Notes under the pieces: model-generated | Told to the model about the DNA's origin: nothing | The model's input: the letters and a program-made list of their open reading frames with translations, nothing else | Databases searched by the model: none | Part shown: one piece after another, positions 36,913 to 44,863 of the stretch | Layout: each line of letters begins with the position of its first letter | How positions within the stretch are numbered: position 1 is the first letter of the stretch | Program-made: the position numbers and the translations under genes | Assembly (NCBI GenBank): GCA_014728215.1 | Contig: WJLZ01000126.1 | Span: 1-64,000, forward strand | Direction of reading: 5' to 3' | Length of the DNA: 64,000 bases | From: Chitinivibrionales bacterium | GTDB lineage: Bacteria; Fibrobacterota; Chitinivibrionia; Chitinivibrionales; WJKA01

Positions 36913-37404
36913 TCAGGGAAGTATCTCGATGACGACACTGTCCGCCACACACCTCCAGATTTCATCCATCTCTTCATTGGTGACCGCAATACAGCCATTG
37001 GTCCAATCGATTCCACGCATATACTTCCCAGCCCGGGGATACTTGTTCGGCATTCCATGGATCATGATCATTCCTCCGGGATCATCTCCACGGCCGTCGG
37101 CGGCTTCAATATCATCGCTGCGGGGATAGGAAATATGGAGTGACTTATAATATTTGCTTTTTGCGTTTCGCCAATCGATAAGATACCGGCCTTCCGGAGT
37201 ACGGTTATCACCCTTCTTTCTCTTATGTCCCCTCGGATTCTTACCGAGACCGATCTGATAGCTGCGGAATATTTTGTTGTTTTTCATCAAAAACATCTTT
37301 CGTTCGCCTTTTTTGACCATAACCTTATCGGCCTGCGGCAGGGCATGAATAAGTGAAATCGACGTTAATAAAAGAATGCCTGTCCGTGTGATACCTTTGA
37401 TCAT
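36913..37404 (-). CDS. L,D-transpeptidase (YkuD family)
   Basis: 163 residues from the ATG at 37404 (GAAAGG nine bases upstream; a longer form from 37440 has no site). A signal peptide is followed by a YkuD domain: KNNKIFRSYQIGLGKNP, KKGDNRTPEGRY, MIMIHGMP and the active-site IDWTNGCIAVTNEEMDEIW with the catalytic Cys. It makes 3-3 crosslinks in peptidoglycan or attaches proteins to it, in the periplasm. The sequence NGC replaces the SxGC of the standard motif, as in the YafK-like subgroup. Confidence 0.85.
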   Translation of the reverse strand: MIKGITRTGILLLTSISLIHALPQADKVMVKKGERKMFLMKNNKIFRSYQIGLGKNPRGHKRKKGDNRTPEGRYLIDWRNAKSKYYKSLHISYPRSDDIEAADGRGDDPGGMIMIHGMPNKYPRAGKYMRGIDWTNGCIAVTNEEMDEIWRCVADSVVIEILP

Positions 37405-37463
37405 ATCCTGTGACCTTTCATCATATATTGAAATCTCCATAATTAAATGACGAGTCAGGGCAT

Positions 37464-37630
37464 GTCATGCCGGACTTGCCTGTCCCGAACTTGTTTCGGG
37501 AATCCGGCGTCCATCCGTCACTGAAAGACCGGATGGCAGGCTCCTCCACTTTGCTTCGTGGTCCGGCTGGAGTTTATCCCGAACAAGCCTGCCCCCTACA
37601 CCGATACGGGGATTCGGGGCCGGCAATGAC
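37464..37630. repeat. Composite palindromic (REP-like) element, about 167 bp
   Basis: The ends GTCATGCCGG (37464-37473) and CCGGCAATGAC (37620-37630) are inverted copies with one extra base. Inside are further hairpins: TCCCGAA/TTCGGGA at 37482-37501 and CCATCCG/CGGATGG at 37511-37536. No frame of note. It resembles dispersed REP/BIME-type elements of many bacteria. It lies in the 500-base gap between the L,D-transpeptidase and doxX genes. Confidence 0.6.
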
Positions 37631-37867
37631 GCAGAACATAGGCATTAAATATGGTAGCTCTCATTAGTTAAACGCTAAAACAATAGTGTGCAATAGAAAG
37701 ATAAGAAACCAAAAAATAAACCCCTGCAGACAATTCCTCCACTTTTCACCAGTCGGCGTTCCATATTCGCTGGGCCCGGGTCACTTTTTGATGGAATTTC
37801 TGATTCTGGACACCCGAATCTTGAGACAAGTGTAGTGTCATTTACGCAGAGTCTTCATCTCTTCAAT

Positions 37868-37896
37868 TTGACTGGCACCCCCTTTTAACCTATATT
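37868..37896 (+). promoter_or_regulatory. Promoter of the doxX-menA-polyprenyl synthase operon
   Basis: TTGACT at 37868-37873 and TATATT at 37891-37896 with an ideal 17-base spacer, 48 bases before the TTG start codon of the DoxX gene. Confidence 0.65.
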
Positions 37897-37943
37897 TTTA
37901 TTTTCTTATTATCACCCATACAATTCTTGAAACGAGGTGTTCA

Positions 37944-38378
37944 TTGGCTCCAAATGCTCTTCAGAAATATCGGGATCACGGACTATTGATTTTACGGATC
38001 GGTCTTGGCATAATGTTTCTTTTCCATGGATGGCCCAAGCTGACCGGGGGGCCGGAGAAATGGGAGATGGTTGGTGGGGCGATGCAGAATCTGGGAATCA
38101 ATTTTGCCCCTGTGTTATGGGGATTCATGGCTGCGATTTCAGAATTTTTCGGTGGTCTATTTCTTATTGCCGGCCTGTTTACCCGGATTGCGAGTGCTTT
38201 TATGTTTACAACAATGTTTGTTGCCGCTTCCATGCACCTTGGCCGCGGCCAGGGCCTGGGCACAGCATCCCATGCGATCGAACTCGGCATTGTTTTTCTT
38301 TCCCTTATTTTTATTGGAGCAGGAAAGTTCAGTGTTGATGCTCTTCTTTTCAAGCAGTGGGATACAAAATCGCATTAA
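37944..38378 (+). CDS. DoxX-family membrane protein
   Basis: 144 residues with four membrane helices. LRIGLGIMFLFHGWPKLTGG and the later ISEFFGGLFLIAGLFTRIAS are the DoxX signatures. The start is TTG at 37944, fixed by GAGG six bases upstream and the absence of ATG near it. DoxX proteins are small redox- or quinone-related membrane proteins. Here it begins an operon with a MenA-like prenyltransferase and a polyprenyl diphosphate synthase, which fits a quinone link. Confidence 0.8.
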   Translation: MAPNALQKYRDHGLLILRIGLGIMFLFHGWPKLTGGPEKWEMVGGAMQNLGINFAPVLWGFMAAISEFFGGLFLIAGLFTRIASAFMFTTMFVAASMHLGRGQGLGTASHAIELGIVFLSLIFIGAGKFSVDALLFKQWDTKSH

Positions 38379-38450
38379 TGCCTGTTCTATCACTGATATT
38401 ATCAGATTTTCGAGCCATATTTGCCGGTACCGGCATAACAGGATTATCAG

Positions 38451-39344
38451 ATGAAACTTTTCCGGTCTCCACGATTTCAGGCACTTCGGGCATATTCCTT
38501 CCCGGCAATGATTGTTCCCATTGCCGCCGGAGCTGCACTATCTGCAGATGATGGAATTTCTGCCGACTGGCGGCTTCTTCCCCTTATTCTCCTGAGCGCA
38601 CTGGCCATTCATGCCGGTACAAATCTGGTCAACGATCTCGAAGATTTCAGCCGGGGTGTCGATAATCCAGAATGGCCGGGATCGAGCGGCGTTCTCGTTT
38701 TGGGTTTACTCACTCCCCGCCAGATCGTACTGCAGGCACTATCCTGTTTCGCTTTCAGTATCATTGCCGCTCTACCGCTCATCGTTATGCGCGGATGGTC
38801 CGTTGCCGCTTTAGGCGTCGTCGGCATTGTTGCGGGATATTCCTATACGGGAAAACCACTCGCCTATAAATATCATGCCCTCGGTGATGCTGCGGTTTTT
38901 ATGCTCATGGGAATGCTGCCGGTAGCCGGTACCTATTTTGTACTCACCGGTTCCTGGAACCCTTCGACACTTCTTATCGGCATCCCTATCGGTTGCCTGG
39001 TAACCGCCATCTTGCACGCCAATAATATGCGTGATATAAAGCACGATTCCGATTCTGGATTTCGTACACTGGCATTCCATCTGGGATACCGCGGCTCGAA
39101 AGTGCTGTTTGTTGCGCTTATCATGACCGCCTATACGATCCCGGTTCTGCTTGCGCTCCTGCGCACGGCGGGAATGTGGAGTTTACTTGTTATGGCAACA
39201 GCTCCCATGGCCTTTTCCGTGGTGCGTAAAATTGTGAAAAGCTCATCGGAAAATCCCCGAAAGTTAATGTCTATCGATCGGGAAATAGCGCTCTTACATA
39301 TGGCATTCGGCATCGCCTTTGTCTTTGGAATTGGAGTGAACTGA
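38451..39344 (+). CDS. MenA-like UbiA prenyltransferase
   Basis: 297 residues with about nine membrane helices. The first motif is NLVNDLEDFSRGVDNPE and the second is NNMRDIKHDSDSG; YTGKPLAYKYHALGD between them is typical of 1,4-dihydroxy-2-naphthoate prenyltransferases. It should attach a polyprenyl chain to the naphthoate ring in menaquinone synthesis. AGGA lies seven bases before the ATG. The polyprenyl synthase gene begins one base after its stop, a sensible donor-maker beside its user. Confidence 0.8.
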   Translation: MKLFRSPRFQALRAYSFPAMIVPIAAGAALSADDGISADWRLLPLILLSALAIHAGTNLVNDLEDFSRGVDNPEWPGSSGVLVLGLLTPRQIVLQALSCFAFSIIAALPLIVMRGWSVAALGVVGIVAGYSYTGKPLAYKYHALGDAAVFMLMGMLPVAGTYFVLTGSWNPSTLLIGIPIGCLVTAILHANNMRDIKHDSDSGFRTLAFHLGYRGSKVLFVALIMTAYTIPVLLALLRTAGMWSLLVMATAPMAFSVVRKIVKSSSENPRKLMSIDREIALLHMAFGIAFVFGIGVN

Positions 39345-39345
39345 A

Positions 39346-40509
39346 ATGAGTTTGCCCCTTGCATCACCCTTTCCCTTGCACCATGAGACCACCCGGAGCG
39401 ATTCCTCACTGCAGGGCGGAGAAGGGATACTGTCGTATTTCCGCCACTGTCTCGATGAAAAACGAAAGGCGATGGCAACACAGCTTCACTCACTCTGCAA
39501 AAAGCATGCGCTTCCAGAAGAGGTGGGCGATGCTTTTGCTGCAGCGCTTGCAACAAAGGGCAAAGGGTTTCGTCCGCTTCTATTTCTTGCTGCCTATTTC
39601 AGTGCAGGCGGTAGGCCTGTATCGGGCTTATATATAACGGCTCAATCGATCGAGTTTATGCATGATTTTATCTTGATCCACGATGACATTATCGACCGGT
39701 CAGCACTGCGCCGCGGCAAACCCACGCTTCGTAGAGCATTAGAAGAGAATCTTCGAAATACCGGTCTGGCCGGGCGGTTTGATGATATCGCCATGGTGCT
39801 TGGGGATATGGTGTATGCTTTTGCCATAGAATCGTTTCTTACAGTACGACTTACTCCGCTGCGAAAGGAAAAAGCGCTGCGTCAATTTACCGGCGCCGCA
39901 CAATCTACCGGTGCGGGGCAGCTGAAAGAGCTTGCTTTAGCCTGCTGCGAAATCGCCCACGTAACACGCGATAGAGTATATGAGATATACGATCTGAAAA
40001 CCGGCTGTTACTCCTTTGCCGCACCTCTGGCTGCCGGAGCGATCCTTGCCGGAGCACCCCATCGCCACGTGAAAAATGTTTATGATGCGGGACTGGAGCT
40101 CGGGCGAGCCTTTCAGCTTATCGATGATATGATCGATATCATGGGAACAGAGCAAACAAACGGAAAGAATGCGCAAAAAGACTTTTCCCAGGGAATCATT
40201 ACGGTTCCATTACTTTATATGTATGAAAAAGCACAGGCTTGCGGCAACGAAAGGGTATGCCGGATTTTTAGTAACAAACATGCGGATGAGAGAAAGTATG
40301 CCATACTCAGACAATGGTCTCACAGGATTGACCTCCCGGACCGGATCTCCCGGATGCAGAAAGATCATACCTGTCGCGCACTCGAACAGCTTTCATGCCT
40401 GAAACAGTTTTCATCCATGGCTCCCACGATAGAAATACTGATGAACCGGATGTTTTCAGCAGCAGAAAAAATATTTCGCTCAGTTGATTTACCAAAGGAG
40501 GCACGATGA
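39346..40509 (+). CDS. Polyprenyl (farnesyl/geranylgeranyl or longer) diphosphate synthase
   Basis: 387 residues. The first Asp-rich motif is D113-D114-I-I-D117 (IHDDIIDRS) and the second is D260-D261-M-I-D264 (LIDDMIDIMG). GKGFRPLLF near residue 72 binds isopentenyl diphosphate. It elongates allylic diphosphates with IPP. The chain length cannot be read reliably. The first 28 residues are extra and low in similarity, so a later start is possible. It ends in ATGA, overlapping the SDR remnant. Confidence 0.9.
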   Translation: MSLPLASPFPLHHETTRSDSSLQGGEGILSYFRHCLDEKRKAMATQLHSLCKKHALPEEVGDAFAAALATKGKGFRPLLFLAAYFSAGGRPVSGLYITAQSIEFMHDFILIHDDIIDRSALRRGKPTLRRALEENLRNTGLAGRFDDIAMVLGDMVYAFAIESFLTVRLTPLRKEKALRQFTGAAQSTGAGQLKELALACCEIAHVTRDRVYEIYDLKTGCYSFAAPLAAGAILAGAPHRHVKNVYDAGLELGRAFQLIDDMIDIMGTEQTNGKNAQKDFSQGIITVPLLYMYEKAQACGNERVCRIFSNKHADERKYAILRQWSHRIDLPDRISRMQKDHTCRALEQLSCLKQFSSMAPTIEILMNRMFSAAEKIFRSVDLPKEAR

Positions 40510-40676
40510 CCGAATTTGTCGATCAGGTTGCAATTGTAACCGGTGGAGCACAGGGAATCGGAAAAGGGATCGCCTCCATGGCACGTTATCTTCTTTCCAA
40601 AGAAGCAGGATTTATTACCGGACAGAATTTTGTGGTTGACGGCGGTATGACCCGGAAGATGATTTATGTCGAATAG
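40506..40676 (+). pseudogene. Short-chain dehydrogenase remnant with a large in-frame internal deletion
   Basis: A 56-codon frame whose ATG overlaps the preceding stop (ATGA). The first part is VAIVTGGAQGIGKGIA, the TGxxxGIG cofactor loop of an SDR. It then jumps straight to ASMARYLLSKEAGFITG and QNFVVDGGMT, the last 35 residues of an SDR. About 190 residues, including the catalytic Ser and YxxxK, are missing, yet the frame is kept. Position and overlap imply the full gene was the last member of the doxX-menA operon. Probably a non-functional deletion product, or an assembly collapse. Confidence 0.8.
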
Positions 40677-40698
40677 TGATTGGTGGGGCCGAAGGAAG

Positions 40699-40962
40699 CT
40701 ATTTCTTTTTCTTCTTTGATTTTTTAGGAGAAACTTTGGACTCGGAACTGTCGGGTTTTCTGGATGAGTCGAGCATGCGGGGCTGAATCGGTGTATCATC
40801 AGCAACCGGCTGAGGGCTTATGGACCCCGAATCCTTGCTTTCACTCTTCGTTGCAGCAGACTGTTTACGGGTAACGATCTTCTTCGCTTCAACATCGGAA
40901 GCACCCCCAAAAAGCACTCCCGCCATGAGCATAATGATTGTAAGCTGTAGTCCCTTTTTCAT
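40699..40962 (-). CDS. Small secreted Lys/Ser-rich protein
   Basis: 87 residues from the ATG at 40962, with GGAG five bases upstream; the longer in-frame ATG at 41067 would bury the promoter. A signal peptide (LQLTIIMLMAGVLFGG...VEA) is followed by a disordered Ser/Asp/Pro segment and a basic tail of lysines. No family recognised. It has its own promoter and converges on the SDR remnant. Confidence 0.55.
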   Translation of the reverse strand: MKKGLQLTIIMLMAGVLFGGASDVEAKKIVTRKQSAATKSESKDSGSISPQPVADDTPIQPRMLDSSRKPDSSESKVSPKKSKKKKK

Positions 40963-40998
40963 ACGATCTCCATTGCCATAAATATTTTCCCTTATATA

Positions 40999-41027
40999 AA
41001 GATACAGTCGAGCGGGTGTGAAGTCAA
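40999..41027 (-). promoter_or_regulatory. Promoter of the small Lys-rich protein gene
   Basis: On the minus strand TTGACT (41027-41022) and TATCTT (41004-40999) are 17 bases apart, about 37 bases before the ATG at 40962. Confidence 0.55.
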
Positions 41028-41080
41028 GGTTCGGAAGAATTGGAGGAGTGGTCTCTGGATCCACCATCCTCTTTTTTTCC

Positions 41081-41122
41081 TAACCTTCACCTTTTAACCT
41101 TCATCTTTCATTCAACTTTTCC
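41081..41122. repeat. Heptamer repeat run (CTTCACC/CTTTTAACC-like)
   Basis: TAACCTTCACCTTTTAACC and then TTCATCTTTCATTCAAC form a degenerate 7-base run at the end of the FadL-like gene. Confidence 0.6.
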
Positions 41123-41128
41123 CCGCCC

Positions 41129-42391
41129 CTAAAATCCTACACTCACCGCACCCAGCACTCGTTGTGATTCATGTTTTTCTTCAAGTACCGAGGCTGTTGA
41201 CAGTTCATAAACCCTGTGTGATACCGCCAGATCCAGGGATACCCTCTCCGCAACGGTGTAGGCGATTCCTGCGGAGACCATGTGTTCTCCATTAAAAGAA
41301 TGCGTTTCCTCAGCATAATCTTCTTCAACAAAGCCGTCATAGTGAACGTTGTATGGATAGGGTGAATATTCTTTCCATGCGTATCCTCCCCGGAGCGTGA
41401 GGCAATCGAACAGAAATGGTATTTCGATTCCCGCGCCCGCACCAACTTTCCAGTGTCGCTGCAATTCGGTTTCGATCGATTCCGGATGGGGCGCCCGGGC
41501 ATTAACTTCCGCAGTAAGCACCGTATGCGGCGTGGTAAAGGCCAGGCCGACAGCACCGCTGTAGTAGGTTGTCAGGTAGCCATCCATGGTAAAATCATAG
41601 GATTCGGAGAGTGCAGAAGGAAGCACTTCCGAGCCCCACTCGCTGAAAGCTATGTATGACGGAAAATCGATTCTCATGCCGAGCGCGAAATGGTCGGATG
41701 GCCTGAACCGAAACCCGAGGCGGGCATCATAGCCACCGTAATCGCGATTGATTTCATCGATATAATTATCATTGTACGGATCGACCACTTCCCCGTTCAC
41801 GGTTCTGCGAAACTCAAGCTGATCATCACTGTGGCCGGTCACCAGCGATAGGGCGAGTCCCACCGCAAATTCGGGGATTATACGGACACCAAAACCTGCG
41901 GTCCAGAATTCCAGATGGCCGAGCGATCGATACCAGTTGTCTATTTCGACCGTATTCCCGCCCGACATCCATGTGCCGCTGTATCCTAAAACAGCATCGA
42001 AAGCATAGGGGTTCTGATACGCGATCCCGAAAGCAATGTTCCTTCTCCCGATAAAATTGTGGACATAGGCGACATTGCCGACCTGGAGCCGGGAAATGTC
42101 ACTCTCACTCATCGAAATGGTATTCCCCGGATGAAACTCACTGAATGCCTGCGAACGAAGGCCGCCGAAGGAAAACTGGAAAGCACTACCCTTTGTAAAT
42201 GTTATGCCGGCAGGATTCCAGAACAGCGAGGAAGCATCGTTGGCAAGGGCTGTATAATTGTTACCCAGGGCCAGGGCGCGCGTGCCGACCCCTAGATCGG
42301 TACGCGCGGGATCCCCGAGCACCTGAGCGTGGAGGATTGTCGCGGTTAATGCGACAAGGAACAGGCTTAGGTATAGAGTTTTCTTTACCAT
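41129..42391 (-). CDS. FadL/OMPP1-type outer-membrane beta-barrel (PorV-like)
   Basis: 420 residues. Signal peptide, then LGVGTRALALGNNYTALANDASSLFWNPAG, the N-terminal plug signature of OMPP1/FadL/TodX and PorV-type barrels (given here as its key words GTRALALG, ANDASSLFWNPAG). About 14 strands follow, ending in GAVSVGF. These proteins take up hydrophobic molecules or act as shuttles in secretion. It overlaps the preceding His-rich gene by 7 bases, so both are probably driven by the sigma54-type promoter at 43150. Confidence 0.8.
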   Translation of the reverse strand: MVKKTLYLSLFLVALTATILHAQVLGDPARTDLGVGTRALALGNNYTALANDASSLFWNPAGITFTKGSAFQFSFGGLRSQAFSEFHPGNTISMSESDISRLQVGNVAYVHNFIGRRNIAFGIAYQNPYAFDAVLGYSGTWMSGGNTVEIDNWYRSLGHLEFWTAGFGVRIIPEFAVGLALSLVTGHSDDQLEFRRTVNGEVVDPYNDNYIDEINRDYGGYDARLGFRFRPSDHFALGMRIDFPSYIAFSEWGSEVLPSALSESYDFTMDGYLTTYYSGAVGLAFTTPHTVLTAEVNARAPHPESIETELQRHWKVGAGAGIEIPFLFDCLTLRGGYAWKEYSPYPYNVHYDGFVEEDYAEETHSFNGEHMVSAGIAYTVAERVSLDLAVSHRVYELSTASVLEEKHESQRVLGAVSVGF

Positions 42392-43083
42392 TTTTTGATC
42401 CTTTTGGCTTTATAGGTCCCCGAATTCGAACCAAGCTCTACAACTCTGTTACTCTTTCGGGAACTTTTCGTGACTTTCCTTGCAGGACCCCGTGAATTAG
42501 CATGGTGAATTGTTCCGGATGATACCGGTTTGACCGAACGCCTTTTCACTACTACGCTTTTGGAAGATGATTTATGCTTTCTGCCCGATGAACTATGAAT
42601 TACCGTACAGCTCTTTCTTCCATGCGAGCCGTTGTTATGGTGAATTACGGTCTTTTTCCGGTGTCCATGATTTCGATGAACTATCACCTTGTCCCTGCAT
42701 CCACGGTGCACATCATTATGGATATAAATATGCTTTGTCCGGCGCGGATGGTATATATGCCGTCGCGGTCCTTGAATACGGCAGATCCTGTGACGGCGTC
42801 CGCAGGAACATCCACTATGCAACTCTACACCAAAATACCAGGGTCCATACACATAGCACTCAAGATCCCCGTTATAATAAACAACACGGTGTTTCCGCAC
42901 CCGTCTTCCGCAGGAGAACACATGGACCTTTGTGACCTCCTTAACCTCAACCAGATCGCAGTCATGATAATCATCACGCCACTCTCTTATCGGAGTATTG
43001 ATCGAGATCTCAAAGGAAAAATGATCGGCAAACCCACTGAGCGGTATGAGCAATCCCGCCGCTAAAATCATAAATTTCCGCAT
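42385..43083 (-). CDS. Secreted His/Arg/Lys-rich protein
   Basis: 232 residues with a signal peptide (MRKFMILAAGLLIPLSGFA). The first half has paired cysteines (HSGCSCGRRHRIC and others). The second half is strongly basic and rich in His, Arg, Lys and Ser (HRNHGHRKKTVIHHNNGSHG). It is likely a metal- or polyanion-binding periplasmic or surface protein; no family recognised. AAGGAGG stands before the ATG. A sigma54-like promoter lies 67-82 bases upstream, next to a sigma54 activator gene. It overlaps the FadL-like gene downstream. Confidence 0.65.
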   Translation of the reverse strand: MRKFMILAAGLLIPLSGFADHFSFEISINTPIREWRDDYHDCDLVEVKEVTKVHVFSCGRRVRKHRVVYYNGDLECYVYGPWYFGVELHSGCSCGRRHRICRIQGPRRHIYHPRRTKHIYIHNDVHRGCRDKVIVHRNHGHRKKTVIHHNNGSHGRKSCTVIHSSSGRKHKSSSKSVVVKRRSVKPVSSGTIHHANSRGPARKVTKSSRKSNRVVELGSNSGTYKAKRIKKW

Positions 43084-43149
43084 CGGAACCTCCTTTTGAA
43101 TGTTTGGTGATACTTTTCCTCACAGCCAATCAACTGCACCCCTCAATAG

Positions 43150-43165
43150 AACAAATGCCGTGCCA
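43150..43165 (-). promoter_or_regulatory. Candidate sigma54 (-24/-12) promoter
   Basis: The minus strand reads TGGCACGGCATTTGTT. It matches TGGCACG-N4-TTGCW at all -24 positions and at TTG, with GT instead of GC at -12; GG-N10-GT spacing is exact. It lies about 67 bases upstream of the His-rich gene and immediately downstream of the sigma54-activator gene. Confidence 0.55.
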
Positions 43166-43231
43166 TAGCTATAAGTATTTGATTTTAAACAAAAAACAGC
43201 ACAATAACATCACTAAGAGGAGTCAAATTAT

Positions 43232-43247
43232 CGGGAAACTTTTCCCG
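43232..43247. promoter_or_regulatory. Candidate upstream activator site for the sigma54 regulator
   Basis: A 7-bp inverted repeat, CGGGAAA-CT-TTTCCCG, lies about 70-95 bases upstream of the sigma54-like promoter, at the distance usual for enhancer-binding-protein sites. Only one copy is seen. The 301-base spacer 43084-43384 holds nothing else that I can support. Confidence 0.35.
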
Positions 43248-43384
43248 GCAAAGGAAGGAAAACAGGAGAGGAAACAATGTATCATTAATAAATTCAATTA
43301 GTTAGAGAAGAGTAGAACCAGATGAGACAATTATCCCGGTCGAAAATATTCCGGACTGGGGCCATCAACCTTCGCCCTGCGCCC

Positions 43385-44863
43385 TTAACACTTCATCCCA
43401 TACTTCTCCAGCAGAAGTCGCAAGCTTTTCCGGTCGATATCCAGAATTTTGGCGGCATTGGTGAGATTACCGGGAGCACGCTGCACCGCCTGGGCGATCA
43501 TTTCCCGGTCAACGGATTCACGGGCATCCTTGAGGCTGGTGTAGCGGGGACCTTCATCGGTTTCCAACCCGAGATCTTCTCTGGATATTGTAGAGCCGCC
43601 CGCGGTTATAACTGCACGCTGAATCCGGTTCTGGATTTCCCGAACATTGCCCGGCCATTCATAGACCAGAATCGCCTTTTCGGCCTCACGGGAAAACTTA
43701 CACCCGGGGCTTCCCAGAGATTCGCAATACTGTTTCAGAAAAAAATGCGCCAGCAGAAGGGCATCTTCACCACGCTCCCGCATGGGCGGGACGGTTATCG
43801 GCATGACATTGAGTCTGAAAAACAGATCCTTCCGAAACCTGCCTTCATCAACAGCCTTTTCCAGGTCCACATTGGTAGCGGAAATAATACGGACATCGAC
43901 TTTGATCGTTTTGGAGGAACCCACCCGCATAATTTCGCCTTCCTGTAACGCCCGCAAAAACTGAGGCTGCACCTGGGTTGGCAATTCACCCACTTCATCG
44001 AGAAATAACGTACCCCCGTTCGCCTCTTCGAAATGCCCCTTTTTCGCTGCAACAGCGCCGGTAAATGCACCTTTTTCGTGACCAAAAAGCTGGCTTTCGA
44101 TAAGATTGGGAGGGATGGCACCGCAATTGACCGCAAGGAACGGTTTGTCATTTCTTTTACTCAGCTTGTGCGCGCTTCGTGCAAGAATCTCCTTGCCGGT
44201 CCCGGTTTCGCCTATCAAAAGAATGGGAACATCGGTGGGAGCGGCCTGTTTGACAAGGGAAATTGTTTTTTCGAATCGGGGGCTCGAGAAAATCAGGTCC
44301 TCAAACCGCTTTTCTTCAACCCTGCTCTTCAGTTCCTCAATGGTGGCTTCATGTTGGGCAAGAAGATCCGAGTTTTTCACCAGATTGGCCATAAGGGTGG
44401 TGAGTAGTCGGAAAATCTCAAGATCCCGCTGAGAAAAGGGATGTCGATCGGTTCTGCTGTCGAGATAGAGATAGAATTCTTTGCCGGGGTATGCCCCATG
44501 AAGAGCATCGAGTCTGCTGCACAAAACGGTTCTGATTTCATGACTGCTGATCGATTCCTGAACTCTCAATGTCTCATCGCTGATCGTATCGGAGATAAGA
44601 AGCGGCTCCTGCTTTTCCTTGACCAGCTTGAGAGCGGTACTGCTGAAAGGGGCATTGGTATCACTTTCCTTATCTTTATGGATAATTTCACCGGCGCCGT
44701 CCTTGGCTTCACCGATAAGAAAGGCACGATCGCAATCGAGCACCTGTTTACAGAGTTCCAGCCCGCGGCGCAACAGGATCACGACATTCTGTTCTTCAGC
44801 CATAGCAGCGGTCATCCGGAGAGCGGCTTCGAGCATGCCATAACTATCGGTCTTTTCACTCAT
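43385..44863 (-). CDS. Sigma54-dependent transcriptional activator (GAF-AAA+-Fis)
   Basis: 492 residues. A GAF-type sensor region spans about 1-170 with no receiver Asp. The AAA+ domain has Walker A GETGTGKE at 218-225, GAFTGA at 265-270 (sigma54 contact) and Walker B TLFLDE at 285-290. A Fis-type helix-turn-helix lies at the end ([19 protein letters not shown]). It should open sigma54 promoters on receiving a signal. The start overlaps the end of the Ser/Thr kinase gene by 8 bases, so phosphorylation by that kinase is a natural hypothesis. A sigma54-like promoter lies just downstream. Confidence 0.9.
   Translation of the reverse strand: MSEKTDSYGMLEAALRMTAAMAEEQNVVILLRRGLELCKQVLDCDRAFLIGEAKDGAGEIIHKDKESDTNAPFSSTALKLVKEKQEPLLISDTISDETLRVQESISSHEIRTVLCSRLDALHGAYPGKEFYLYLDSRTDRHPFSQRDLEIFRLLTTLMANLVKNSDLLAQHEATIEELKSRVEEKRFEDLIFSSPRFEKTISLVKQAAPTDVPILLIGETGTGKEILARSAHKLSKRNDKPFLAVNCGAIPPNLIESQLFGHEKGAFTGAVAAKKGHFEEANGGTLFLDEVGELPTQVQPQFLRALQEGEIMRVGSSKTIKVDVRIISATNVDLEKAVDEGRFRKDLFFRLNVMPITVPPMRERGEDALLLAHFFLKQYCESLGSPGCKFSREAEKAILVYEWPGNVREIQNRIQRAVITAGGSTISREDLGLETDEGPRYTSLKDARESVDREMIAQAVQRAPGNLTNAAKILDIDRKSLRLLLEKYGMKC

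Noticed and set aside
43104-43301. 65-codon plus-strand frame in the sigma54 spacer
   Set aside because: AT-rich, no ribosome site, overlaps the promoter elements on the other strand.
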